This document shows, piece after piece, positions 8,346 through 15,792 of a stretch of DNA of 64,000 nt. The notes below the pieces were generated by a model, which made no database searches, was not told where the DNA came from, and saw only the letters and a list, made by a program, of their open reading frames with translations. Origin of the DNA: Sediminicola sp. YIK13 (lineage in GTDB: Bacteria > Bacteroidota > Bacteroidia > Flavobacteriales > Flavobacteriaceae); NCBI RefSeq assembly GCF_001430825.1, contig NZ_CP010535.1:2212501-2276500 (forward strand). Direction: 5' to 3'. Every line of letters begins with the position of its first letter. Positions within the stretch are counted from its first letter, which is position 1. The position numbers and the translations under genes are program-made.

Positions 8346-9188
8346 CTATTTGATCATCCCCAAGTTAATCACTTCCTGCTCAGTAAGGTATCTCCAATGT
8401 CCTCTGGGCAAATCTTTCTTAGTAAGTCCGGCATAGACCACACGGTCCAACTTTTCCACTTCATAACCCAAGTGTTGAAATATTCTCTGAACAGCCTTAT
8501 TACGGGTACTGTGTATCTCTATCCCTACTTCGCGTTTGGGGGCATTCTCTATGTAACTTATTTCAGCAACCCTGATGACACTTTCCTCAATAGTTACTCC
8601 CTCTTCAATGGCCTTTAGGTCCTCGAACTTCAGATTTTTATCAAGTACCACATGGTAAATCTTCCTCAACCCGTTTTGTGGGCGGGCCAAACGTTTTGCC
8701 ATTTCACCATCATTGGTAAAAAGGATCAAACCGGTATCATCCTTATCCAAACGTCCGATAGGTGATATTTTTGATTTAGAGGCATTCAAAACCAATTGCA
8801 TTGCTGAACGTCTCCCTCTTGAATCAGTAGCTATGGTCACAAAGTCTTTGGGCTTGTTCAAAAGCACATATTCCTTTTTCTCTGGGCTCAACAATCTTCC
8901 ATCAAACTTTACCACGTCGGTAAGCTTTACCTTATAGCCCATTTCAGTAATCGGCTTTCCATTTACGGTAACATTTCCTGAGGCTATATAAATATCAGCA
9001 TCCCTTCTGGAACACACCCCTGAATTGGCCACGTATTTGTTTAAACGAATTACATTGGGATCAGAAGGTTTCTTGTCCCCTTCGGATTTTCTTTTTATAG
9101 GTGCATTTCCCCTAGCAAAGCTCTTTTTCTTAAAACCTTCTCCTCTTCCTGAAGCTTTCCCATCTCTATTGTCATCTGACCTTCCCAT
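8346..9188 (-). CDS. rluB: 23S rRNA pseudouridine synthase, RluB/RsuA family
   Basis: Converts a uridine in 23S rRNA to pseudouridine. The 280-residue protein begins with about 45 basic, disordered residues (Lys/Arg/Gly-rich), then an S4 RNA-binding domain (RLNKYVANSGVCSRRDAD, about residues 47-95), then the RsuA catalytic domain with the aspartate motif GRLDKDDTGLILFTND near residue 145. The late segment KAVQRIFQHLGYEVEKLDRV is typical of RluB/RluE/RluF proteins. The exact target uridine cannot be decided from sequence alone; RluB (position 2605 in E. coli numbering) is the most frequent assignment in this phylum. It has its own promoter candidate upstream and ends at the bidirectional terminator. 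Confidence 0.88.
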   Translation of the reverse strand: MGRSDDNRDGKASGRGEGFKKKSFARGNAPIKRKSEGDKKPSDPNVIRLNKYVANSGVCSRRDADIYIASGNVTVNGKPITEMGYKVKLTDVVKFDGRLLSPEKKEYVLLNKPKDFVTIATDSRGRRSAMQLVLNASKSKISPIGRLDKDDTGLILFTNDGEMAKRLARPQNGLRKIYHVVLDKNLKFEDLKAIEEGVTIEESVIRVAEISYIENAPKREVGIEIHSTRNKAVQRIFQHLGYEVEKLDRVVYAGLTKKDLPRGHWRYLTEQEVINLGMIK

Positions 9189-9214
9189 ACGTATTATCTA
9201 CAAAAATATTTGCA

Positions 9215-9247
9215 CAAAGGTACAAAGGAATTTCAGGATTATAGCAA
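9215..9247 (-). promoter_or_regulatory. Promoter candidate for the rluB-type gene
   Basis: On the minus strand a perfect Bacteroidota -7 box TACCTTTG (9215-9222) is preceded by TTG (9245-9247) with a 22-bp spacer. This fits the flavobacterial consensus TTG, 17-23 bp, TAnnTTTG. Transcription would begin near 9210, about 20 nt before the ATG at 9188. Confidence 0.6.
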
Positions 9248-9342
9248 TTACCTTTTATATAGTTGATTAAGGGGAGGGCAGTAGAATAAACCACGCTATT
9301 GAAAGAGAAGTAATCCCTTATAGAATTATGCCGTAAGAGTGT

Positions 9343-9365
9343 AAAAAGGGCATTGAAGTCATGCC
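9343..9365 (-). terminator. Weak intrinsic terminator candidate downstream of ubiA-family gene
   Basis: On the minus strand a 5-bp stem GGCAT/ATGCC (9361-9365 with 9349-9353) with a 7-nt loop is followed by a run of five T. It lies about 30 bp after the prenyltransferase stop codon and would separate that operon from the rluB-type gene. The stem is short, so this is tentative. The rest of 9248-9396 holds nothing I recognise. Confidence 0.4.
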
Positions 9366-9396
9366 GACGCGTATTTCTATGATTGCATGACAGAGC

Positions 9397-10302
9397 CTAC
9401 AATATTCTATTTAAGACCAACTGAACATCTATCAATAAAATACTAAAAACACCCACTATGATGATTAGTTTAAGGATATTATGGAGCCAAACATAGTGCT
9501 TCTTGCTCTTCGATTTCCATAACAGCACTAGAAAGAGCAGGAGCAACACAATGGCCAATATAAAATAGACATACATATAACCGACGTCAAAAGAGGTGAT
9601 CAATAAAAAGGAGGGCACCAAAGTAAGCGCTATCAATAAGCTGATTCCTGTCTTGGAAAAAACCTCACCATACAAAATAGGAATGGTCTTATAGTTTTGG
9701 GCCAAATCCCCCGCCATATTCTCCATATCCTTGATCATTTCCCTTGCAAGAATCAGTAGAAATAGAAAAATGGCATGCACGAATATTTGTGCTTCAAAAT
9801 TTTTGTAGTGGACAAAAACAATAAAGAAAGGGGTAATGGCTAAAATGGCCGATACTATATTACCAACAAAAGCCACTTTCTTCAGTTTATGAGAGTAAAA
9901 CCAGATTCCAAAAATGTATGCCGAAAAAAAGACCACTGCCTTAAATGAAACATAACTTGCCAAAAATACCGCTAAGAAATTGAGGACAAAATAGGTTGAT
10001 AATTTGGTGCGTTGGCTGACCAAACGATCCAGCATCGTCTTTCTGGGTTTGTTGATCAGATCTTTTTCGGCATCATAAAAGTTATTGATGATATAACCAC
10101 CCGCAATAACCAAGGCGGAAGCAGTGACCAAAACAAACAGATTGATATCGAGAATAACCCTTCTAAGGGGTAGATCTGGGGCCAAAATATATATAGAAGC
10201 TAAATATTGGGCCAATACAATCATTAGAATATTGTAACCCCGTACGACGGAAACAAGGCTCAAGAACTTTAATAAAAGGAGCTTGTTCTTTCTACTAAGC
10301 AT
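9397..10302 (-). CDS. UbiA-family prenyltransferase (possible geranylgeranylglycerol-phosphate geranylgeranyltransferase)
   Basis: Integral membrane prenyltransferase of 301 residues with about eight hydrophobic helices. The first aspartate-rich motif is NNFYDAEKD (near residue 73) and the second is in KDMENMAGD (near residue 195); both bind the prenyl diphosphate through magnesium. The gene starts 11 bp after the mevalonate kinase gene and belongs to the mevalonate operon, so it probably uses a polyprenyl diphosphate from that pathway. Flavobacterial homologues are often named geranylgeranylglycerol-phosphate geranylgeranyltransferase, an archaeal lipid enzyme, but menaquinone or heme prenyltransferases belong to the same superfamily and the acceptor cannot be read from the sequence. 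Confidence 0.82.
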   Translation of the reverse strand: MLSRKNKLLLLKFLSLVSVVRGYNILMIVLAQYLASIYILAPDLPLRRVILDINLFVLVTASALVIAGGYIINNFYDAEKDLINKPRKTMLDRLVSQRTKLSTYFVLNFLAVFLASYVSFKAVVFFSAYIFGIWFYSHKLKKVAFVGNIVSAILAITPFFIVFVHYKNFEAQIFVHAIFLFLLILAREMIKDMENMAGDLAQNYKTIPILYGEVFSKTGISLLIALTLVPSFLLITSFDVGYMYVYFILAIVLLLLFLVLLWKSKSKKHYVWLHNILKLIIIVGVFSILLIDVQLVLNRIL

Positions 10303-10313
10303 GGCTCAAAGCT

Positions 10314-11252
10314 TTAGAAGTTATAGACCACTTCTAAATTATAGCCTTTTAATGCTTTTTTTGCTTTATTGATGTCTTCGGTAAAACCTAAAATATAACC
10401 TCCACCCCCTGAGCCGCAAAGCTTCAGATAATAATCATTGGTTTCAATTCCATTTTTCCAAAGCTTGTGAAATTCTGCAGGAATCATGGGCTTAAAATTA
10501 TCCAAAACTACATTGGAAAGTTGTTTTAAATTCCCAAAAAGAGATTTCACATTCCCACTGATAAAATCTTCCACACAGGCATCGGTATGTTTTATAAACT
10601 GGTCTTTCAACATGTTTCTAAAACCGTCCTGCTTCATTTGTTCCATGAAAATCTGTACCATTGGGGCAGTTTCCCCGATGATGCCACTATCCAATAAAAA
10701 CACGGCTCCCGTGCCCTCTAGATTTTGGGATGGGATGCTGGTAGACTCAATATTATCCTTTGAATTTATTAAAATAGGTAGGCTTAAGTAACTGTTCAAC
10801 GGATCCAACCCAGATGATTTACCGTGAAAGAAGGACTCCATAGCACCAAAAATAGCCTTTAGAGTAAGTAATTTCTCCCTTGTAAGATTCTCTAAGACCG
10901 TAATCTTTTCAACGGCGTATTTATCGTAAATGGCCGCAACTAGGGCACCACTACTACCTACTCCATAACCTTGCGGTATGGAACTATCAAAATACATTCC
11001 ATTGGCAACGTCCTTTTTTAAAGATTCAAAGTCGAATGCCACCAATTCAGGATTCTCAAGCTGCATTTTTTCCAAATACACAGCGAATGCCCTAAGGCTT
11101 TCGTTGGACTTCTTTGCAGTTTCAGAAAGATTTTTGCTGGTTTTCAGGGCACCTTTGAAGAAATTATAGGGTATAGAAAGACCTTTAGAGTCTTTAATAA
11201 TCCCGTATTCTCCAAAAAGTAAAATTTTAGAGTAAAATAATGGTCCTTTCAT
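10314..11252 (-). CDS. GHMP-family kinase, probable mevalonate kinase
   Basis: Phosphorylates mevalonate (or phosphomevalonate) with ATP in isoprenoid synthesis. The 312-residue protein opens with YSKILLFGEYGII, the usual start of mevalonate and phosphomevalonate kinases, and has the ATP-binding GHMP motif QGYGVGSSGALVAA near residue 95; the third motif is CGSGGGGYILGF near residue 285. It lies between diphosphomevalonate decarboxylase (70 bp upstream) and the UbiA-family gene (11 bp downstream), so its pathway is clear. Only one GHMP kinase besides the decarboxylase is present in this operon, leaving open whether another kinase elsewhere does the second phosphorylation. Confidence 0.82.
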   Translation of the reverse strand: MKGPLFYSKILLFGEYGIIKDSKGLSIPYNFFKGALKTSKNLSETAKKSNESLRAFAVYLEKMQLENPELVAFDFESLKKDVANGMYFDSSIPQGYGVGSSGALVAAIYDKYAVEKITVLENLTREKLLTLKAIFGAMESFFHGKSSGLDPLNSYLSLPILINSKDNIESTSIPSQNLEGTGAVFLLDSGIIGETAPMVQIFMEQMKQDGFRNMLKDQFIKHTDACVEDFISGNVKSLFGNLKQLSNVVLDNFKPMIPAEFHKLWKNGIETNDYYLKLCGSGGGGYILGFTEDINKAKKALKGYNLEVVYNF

Positions 11253-11322
11253 AGCCTTTTTAAAATTGAATCCTAAAAGCGATATACAAATAACGCTTTA
11301 TTTCGCCAATAATGATATTAAA

Positions 11323-12405
11323 TTACATCTTTTTGGCCCCATATCCAATTACATCACAAATATACTGCCCGTTTTCACAATATGCAACCAACTCATTCTT
11401 AATAAATTGATAAACTATATCCTTTTCAGCCTCAGGGTACAACACATGAACATTGGCTCCTGCGTCCAGGGTAAAACAAACGTGGCTATTAGTACGCTCC
11501 CGAAAGCTCCATATTTTATTAATGATCTCCAGGGTATTGGGCTTCATCAATATAAAATAAGGCAAACTGGTCATCATCATTGCATGTAGGGTCAACGCCT
11601 CACTTTCCACAATTTTAATAAATCCGTCCAGATCCCCATTGGCAAAAACCGATCGCAATTTTGTGAGATTGGTATGGGCCTGTGAGAAACGTTGCTCCGC
11701 AAAGGGGTGACCATGCATCAAATCATGTCCAACTGTACTGCTGACCTGCTTTTGTCCTTTATCTACAAGTAAAATAGTATCCTGATAATTCTTAAAGACA
11801 TCGTGTACGGGATATGGATACTTAATAGCATATTCATTTGAACTTCCCTCTGTATCACCATGCAGTCCCCATTCCATAAGATCCCCTTCTATACTTCTAC
11901 AAGCACTTCCCGATCCGAGACGGGCGAGAAAAGATGCTTTTTTATTGAAATATTCCTCACTCATTTCTGGATGCAGTTCCTTCTCCAAACTCATCAAACA
12001 CAAGGATAGGGCACTCATTCCACTTGCGGAGGAAGCAATTCCACTACTGTGTGGGAAAGAATTAGACGTTTCTATGGTAAAATGATATAATTTTAGAAAT
12101 GGCAGGTACTTTTCTACCCTCTTGAAAAAAGTTAGAATTTTTGGCCTGAAGGATTCTTTTGGTTTTCCCTCAAATAGCAGGTCAAATGAGAAATCATTTC
12201 CCTCCTCTTCCAATTTGCGATATGATACGGTGGTGGTTGTAGCGCAGGTATCCAACGTAAAACTTACAGATGGATTAGCCGGAATCTGGTTCTCCTTTTT
12301 TCCCCAATACTTTACCAGCGCAATATTACTGGGCGATTTCCAAGTGATCTTTCCATTCGCTACATTATTTGAATATGCTAATGGCACAAAGTCTGTTCCC
12401 GTCAT
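11323..12405 (-). CDS. mvaD: Diphosphomevalonate decarboxylase
   Basis: Converts mevalonate 5-diphosphate to isopentenyl diphosphate with ATP. The 360-residue protein carries the residues expected for a true decarboxylase: the lysine of NIALVKYWGKKE, the phosphate-binding SSGIASSASGMSAL segment, the arginine in GSACRSIEGD, and the catalytic aspartate in LDAGANVHVL. This set argues against the related mevalonate-3-kinases that lost some of these residues. The ATG at 12405 is preceded by a good TTG/TAnnTTTG promoter. It heads an operon with the mevalonate kinase and UbiA-family genes and is divergent from tspO. Confidence 0.92.
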   Translation of the reverse strand: MTGTDFVPLAYSNNVANGKITWKSPSNIALVKYWGKKENQIPANPSVSFTLDTCATTTTVSYRKLEEEGNDFSFDLLFEGKPKESFRPKILTFFKRVEKYLPFLKLYHFTIETSNSFPHSSGIASSASGMSALSLCLMSLEKELHPEMSEEYFNKKASFLARLGSGSACRSIEGDLMEWGLHGDTEGSSNEYAIKYPYPVHDVFKNYQDTILLVDKGQKQVSSTVGHDLMHGHPFAEQRFSQAHTNLTKLRSVFANGDLDGFIKIVESEALTLHAMMMTSLPYFILMKPNTLEIINKIWSFRERTNSHVCFTLDAGANVHVLYPEAEKDIVYQFIKNELVAYCENGQYICDVIGYGAKKM

Positions 12406-12422
12406 TTAGTGAAATATTTTTG

Positions 12423-12450
12423 CAAAGATAGTTTTTAAGGGGTTTTACAA
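12423..12450 (-). promoter_or_regulatory. Promoter of the mvaD operon
   Basis: On the minus strand TTG (12448-12450) is followed after 17 bp by TATCTTTG (12423-12430), a full match to the flavobacterial consensus. The predicted start of transcription is near 12418, giving a leader of about 13 nt before the mvaD ATG. The divergent tspO side shows only a degenerate TACTTTAG (12474-12481). Confidence 0.7.
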
Positions 12451-12498
12451 TGGTCCCGATTAAAATAAATTACTACTTTAGAGTCTTACAGCCATATT

Positions 12499-12972
12499 TT
12501 GAAAAAAAGAATCTACTACATAACCATCTCCGTTGCAGTTTGTTTGCTAATTGGATTTCTATCCGGTTTTGCCACACAATCTTCTATTGACGATTGGTAT
12601 GTAACCTTGAACAAACCAAGTTTTAATCCCCCTAATTGGATCTTTGCCCCTGTTTGGACCGCACTGTACATAATGATGGGAATTGCAGCCGGGTTGGTCT
12701 GGGCGAGAGGATCCTATCATGTTTGGGTAAAAACTGCCCTTTATCATTTTGGCTTTCAACTCTTGCTCAACGCCCTATGGAGTATTGTTTTCTTTGGATT
12801 TCAAAACCCTTTGATGGCCCTATTTGTTATTATGGCTTTATTGGTATTGATTGTATTGACCATTAAATGGTTCAAAGTGGTCCATAAATTGGCCGCCTAT
12901 TTGATGATCCCTTATTTCCTGTGGGTATGTTTTGCAACGGTATTGAACTATAAGATCTGGGAATTAAATTAA
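12499..12972 (+). CDS. tspO: TspO/MBR family membrane protein
   Basis: Five-helix outer-membrane or cytoplasmic-membrane protein of 157 residues related to the mitochondrial translocator protein; bacterial members bind porphyrins and act in tetrapyrrole or stress signalling. Family signatures seen are the loop WYVTLNKPSFNPPNWIFAP (residues 34-52), PVWTALYIMMGIAAGLVW in helix two, and LNALWSIVFFGFQNP, plus a C-terminal TVLNYKIWELN. Translation must begin at a TTG at 12499 since no in-frame ATG precedes the conserved region, and a TTG start is plausible in this organism. It is divergent from mvaD with 93 bp between them and is probably monocistronic. Confidence 0.9.
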   Translation: MKKRIYYITISVAVCLLIGFLSGFATQSSIDDWYVTLNKPSFNPPNWIFAPVWTALYIMMGIAAGLVWARGSYHVWVKTALYHFGFQLLLNALWSIVFFGFQNPLMALFVIMALLVLIVLTIKWFKVVHKLAAYLMIPYFLWVCFATVLNYKIWELN

Positions 12973-13052
12973 ATGAATCCTGTTTGATTGCCTTGGATTT
13001 ATTTACACTTCAAAACCATGTAAGAATCCTGTAGGCTCTTTTATAATTTGGA

Positions 13053-14318
13053 TCAATTCGCTGCTATTGCCTTCGCTGCTATGAAGGCGCCTGTCCAGGC
13101 ATTTTGAAAATTAAAGCCTCCAGTTATGGCGTCTACATTCATGACTTCCCCTGCAAAATAGAGCCTAGGTACAATTTTACTTTCATAGGTCTTAAAATTG
13201 ATTTCCTTAAGATCAATACCGCCAGCAGTAACAAATTCCTCTTTAAAAGTACTCTTCCCATCTACCATGAATTCGGAACGCGTTAACTGATCTGTCAATT
13301 CTTGTAAGGAATTCTTGGAAACATCAGCCCATTTGGTACTGTCAGAAATTCCTGCAGCCTTAACCAAATTTACCCATAACCGTTTGGGGACATCAAAGGC
13401 ATTGGTGCGTAAGATGGTCTTTTTTGCCTCAATTTCCTTAATCTCCAATAATTGTTGAAAAACCCCACCTTCATGATAGGCGGGCAACCAATTTACCTGG
13501 ATTTTGAATTTGTACTTATAATCACTCAATACTCTGGCACCCCATGCTGATAATTTTAAAATTGCCGGCCCGCTCATTCCCCAATGGGTGATCAATAAAG
13601 GTCCTTCTGATTCAAGGATGGGTCGCTGCAAACCCTTACTCTTTAGTGCTATGCTTACCTTGGAATCAGTGCGAGTTTGCGGCAGTACTTCTACCGATGC
13701 ATGGGTACTTACCCCCGGTATCTCCGAAATACGGTCGTCTTTAATGTTAAAAGTAAAAAGTGAAGGAACGGGAGACACAATGGTATGACCTATATCTTCC
13801 AGCATCTTCCATATTTTTGGATTACTGCCCGTCGCTATCAATATTTTTCTAGCTTGATATTCCCTTTTAATGGATTGGACTATAAAGCCGTTATCTGATT
13901 TTTTAATTCCTGTGACAGAGCTATTCTTTATAACGGTGATACCCAATCTGTCCACCTCCCCCATAAAGCAATCGATGATAGTTTGGGAAGAATTTGAGAC
14001 AGGAAACATACGGCCATCCTCCTCAATTTTGAGTGGCACTCCCCTAGCTTCAAAAAAGGCGATAGTATCCCCACTGCAGAAGTTGTGAAAAGGCCCCAAC
14101 AATTCTTTCTCCCCTCTGGGATAATGATGGACCAATTCACTGGGATCAAACTCGGCATGGGTAACATTACATCTTCCTCCCCCGGATACTTTTACCTTGG
14201 TGAGCACTTCCTTTCCGCGTTCCAAAAGAACCACTTTTAATTTTGGGTTTTCCTCGGCTATATGAATGGCCGCAAAAAAGCCAGCAGCTCCGCCCCCGAT
14301 AATTACAACATCATCCAT
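13053..14318 (-). CDS. YhiN/HI0933-type NAD(P)/FAD-dependent oxidoreductase
   Basis: Flavoprotein of 421 residues of the HI0933-like family; the reaction of these proteins is not established. The FAD-binding Rossmann motif is at the very N-terminus (IIGGGAAGFFAAIH, residues 6-19), followed by the KVKVSGGGRCNVTH family signature near residue 43 and a C-terminal FAD-contact motif GEVMNVDAITGGFNFQNAW near residue 392. Its ATG shares one base with the stop codon of the upstream phosphodiesterase gene (TAATG), so the two are translated as a coupled pair. No functional link between the two is obvious. Confidence 0.85.
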   Translation of the reverse strand: MDDVVIIGGGAAGFFAAIHIAEENPKLKVVLLERGKEVLTKVKVSGGGRCNVTHAEFDPSELVHHYPRGEKELLGPFHNFCSGDTIAFFEARGVPLKIEEDGRMFPVSNSSQTIIDCFMGEVDRLGITVIKNSSVTGIKKSDNGFIVQSIKREYQARKILIATGSNPKIWKMLEDIGHTIVSPVPSLFTFNIKDDRISEIPGVSTHASVEVLPQTRTDSKVSIALKSKGLQRPILESEGPLLITHWGMSGPAILKLSAWGARVLSDYKYKFKIQVNWLPAYHEGGVFQQLLEIKEIEAKKTILRTNAFDVPKRLWVNLVKAAGISDSTKWADVSKNSLQELTDQLTRSEFMVDGKSTFKEEFVTAGGIDLKEINFKTYESKIVPRLYFAGEVMNVDAITGGFNFQNAWTGAFIAAKAIAAN

Positions 14319-15070
14319 TAACGTATACGTTCCGGAAAGTTCGTAAATATACCATCAACCCCTAAATCTTTTATTTTTTCAATATCTTCAGGTTCGTTTA
14401 CGGTATAGGTGTAGATTTTAAACCCTTCGCCTTTAATTTCCTCTATGTTTTCTTCCGTAAGCATTTTATAATGCGGATTAATGGCTACTGCTCCCAATTC
14501 CTTGGCCACTGGAATGGCCTCTATGGGGTTGCCATCGGTAAGAACTGCAATCGCGATATTTTTATTTAAGTTTCGCATATCCCTCAGTTCTTTCCAATTG
14601 AAACTTGAAATCAAAAAATCTTCCAATTTCCAGCCTCTTTCCTTAACATAATACTCTATGATAAAGTTTACACGATCCGCTGTCCCCGCACCTTTTAATT
14701 CAATATTCAAGGGTACTTTATGATCTATTAATTTCAATACATCCTGTAACATGGGTATTTTGTGGTTTCCATCCAAGGTCACCCGTTTCAAATCGAAAAT
14801 ATTATAATCTTCAATTCTTCCTCCTGCATTTGATAGCCGTTCCAACGTTTCGTCATGAAAAACAACAATTTCCCCACTATTCACCTTAAAAACATCAATC
14901 TCTATCATATCCACTCCGAGATCCAAAGCTTTTTGAACAGATGCCAAAGTATTCTCTGTTTCATGGCCCATGGCCCCTCTATGTCCAATAACCAAAGTCT
15001 CGTTCATTTTTTTACAATTTGATAAGATTAGCAAACAGGCCAAGCCTAAAAGAAAACTGTTTATTTTCAT
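14318..15070 (-). CDS. Glycerophosphodiester phosphodiesterase family lipoprotein
   Basis: Hydrolyses glycerophosphodiesters to glycerol 3-phosphate and an alcohol. The 250-residue protein has a lipoprotein signal peptide ending in LILSNC (Cys19), so it should be anchored in the outer or inner membrane facing the periplasm. The GDPD TIM-barrel motifs are visible: GHRG near residue 29, ENT, the metal-binding EIDV and the catalytic FHDETLERL, then a late VDGIFTNFPE. It is the first gene of a pair with the YhiN-type flavoprotein. A TATTTTTG on the minus strand at 15095-15102 matches the -7 consensus, but no TTG lies at the right distance. Confidence 0.88.
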   Translation of the reverse strand: MKINSFLLGLACLLILSNCKKMNETLVIGHRGAMGHETENTLASVQKALDLGVDMIEIDVFKVNSGEIVVFHDETLERLSNAGGRIEDYNIFDLKRVTLDGNHKIPMLQDVLKLIDHKVPLNIELKGAGTADRVNFIIEYYVKERGWKLEDFLISSFNWKELRDMRNLNKNIAIAVLTDGNPIEAIPVAKELGAVAINPHYKMLTEENIEEIKGEGFKIYTYTVNEPEDIEKIKDLGVDGIFTNFPERIR

Positions 15071-15270
15071 TTTTGATGTGTTTTAATGAGATTTCAAAAA
15101 TACAATTTGAAATGGAATTTACACTACTTGAATTTTAGGCACAATTTAGCATATCTTCAGTATTTAATCATATATCATCATATTCAATGCCTATAATGTT
15201 AAATTCTCGATGATAGTGAAATCAAGATTAATTATCTTTAAATGACCGTAACCAATTAAATCAATAAACT

Positions 15271-15684
15271 ATGTTTTCAAAAGCAAACGTATTGGCCACA
15301 ATTATTGGATTTGTGGTAATGTTCCTATTTGGCTATGCCATTTGGGGAATAGCCACGGCCGAATTTTTTGAAGCCCATGCCACCAACAGCATCATGAAGA
15401 ACCCACCTGATATGCTTTTTATAGCCTTGGGAAATTTGATAGGTACTTTCGCTATTAGTACCATTTATGGCAAATGGGCCGCAGGGGCCTACGGTGCCGC
15501 CAATGGCTTCGCCTTTGGTATCTGGATTGGAATTTTTGTAGGCTTGGGAATGGGACTTCTTTGGTACGGAACTTCTGAACTAATGGATATGACGGGTCAC
15601 TTGGTAGAGGCCATTATAGACATCTTCTTTTATGGAATCGTCGGTGCCGTAATTGGATTTGTATATCAAAAAACATCAGCCTAA
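15271..15684 (+). CDS. Small four-helix membrane protein of unknown function
   Basis: I do not recognise a named family. The 137-residue protein has about four hydrophobic segments (near residues 8-27, 47-66, 75-100 and 112-132), many of them glycine- and alanine-rich, with no cleavable signal peptide apparent and no catalytic motif. It stands alone between the divergent phosphodiesterase gene and the convergent amylase gene, and is followed by a clear hairpin terminator, so it is probably a single-gene transcript. A TATCTTTA at 15233-15240 resembles a -7 box with one mismatch. Its frame, start and terminator make it likely to be a true gene. Confidence 0.75.
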   Translation: MFSKANVLATIIGFVVMFLFGYAIWGIATAEFFEAHATNSIMKNPPDMLFIALGNLIGTFAISTIYGKWAAGAYGAANGFAFGIWIGIFVGLGMGLLWYGTSELMDMTGHLVEAIIDIFFYGIVGAVIGFVYQKTSA

Positions 15685-15692
15685 AAACACAA

Positions 15693-15728
15693 AAAGAACT
15701 GGGTAATTATAGGTTACGCCAGTTCTTT
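15693..15728. terminator. Bidirectional terminator between membrane-protein and GH13 genes
   Basis: A 10-bp perfect stem (15693-15702 AAAGAACTGG with 15719-15728) has an inner 4-bp pairing (GTAA/TTAC) and T-rich flanks on both strands. It lies between two convergent genes and can serve both. Confidence 0.8.
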
Positions 15729-15792
15729 CTTTTAAATATTATACAATGGGATTCTGGATAATTCTATCTGTACAACAACCAGTCCTATTCTC

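Noticed and set aside
9355-9394. GTCATG/CATGAC inverted repeat downstream of the UbiA-family gene as a second terminator
   Set aside because: Six-bp arms with a loop of over 20 nt and no T-run; the smaller GGCAT/ATGCC hairpin with T5 is the better candidate.
12976-13034. Direct repeat GAATCCTGT in the tspO-YhiN gap
   Set aside because: Nine bases repeated once about 50 bp apart with no hairpin or gene-end signal; probably chance.
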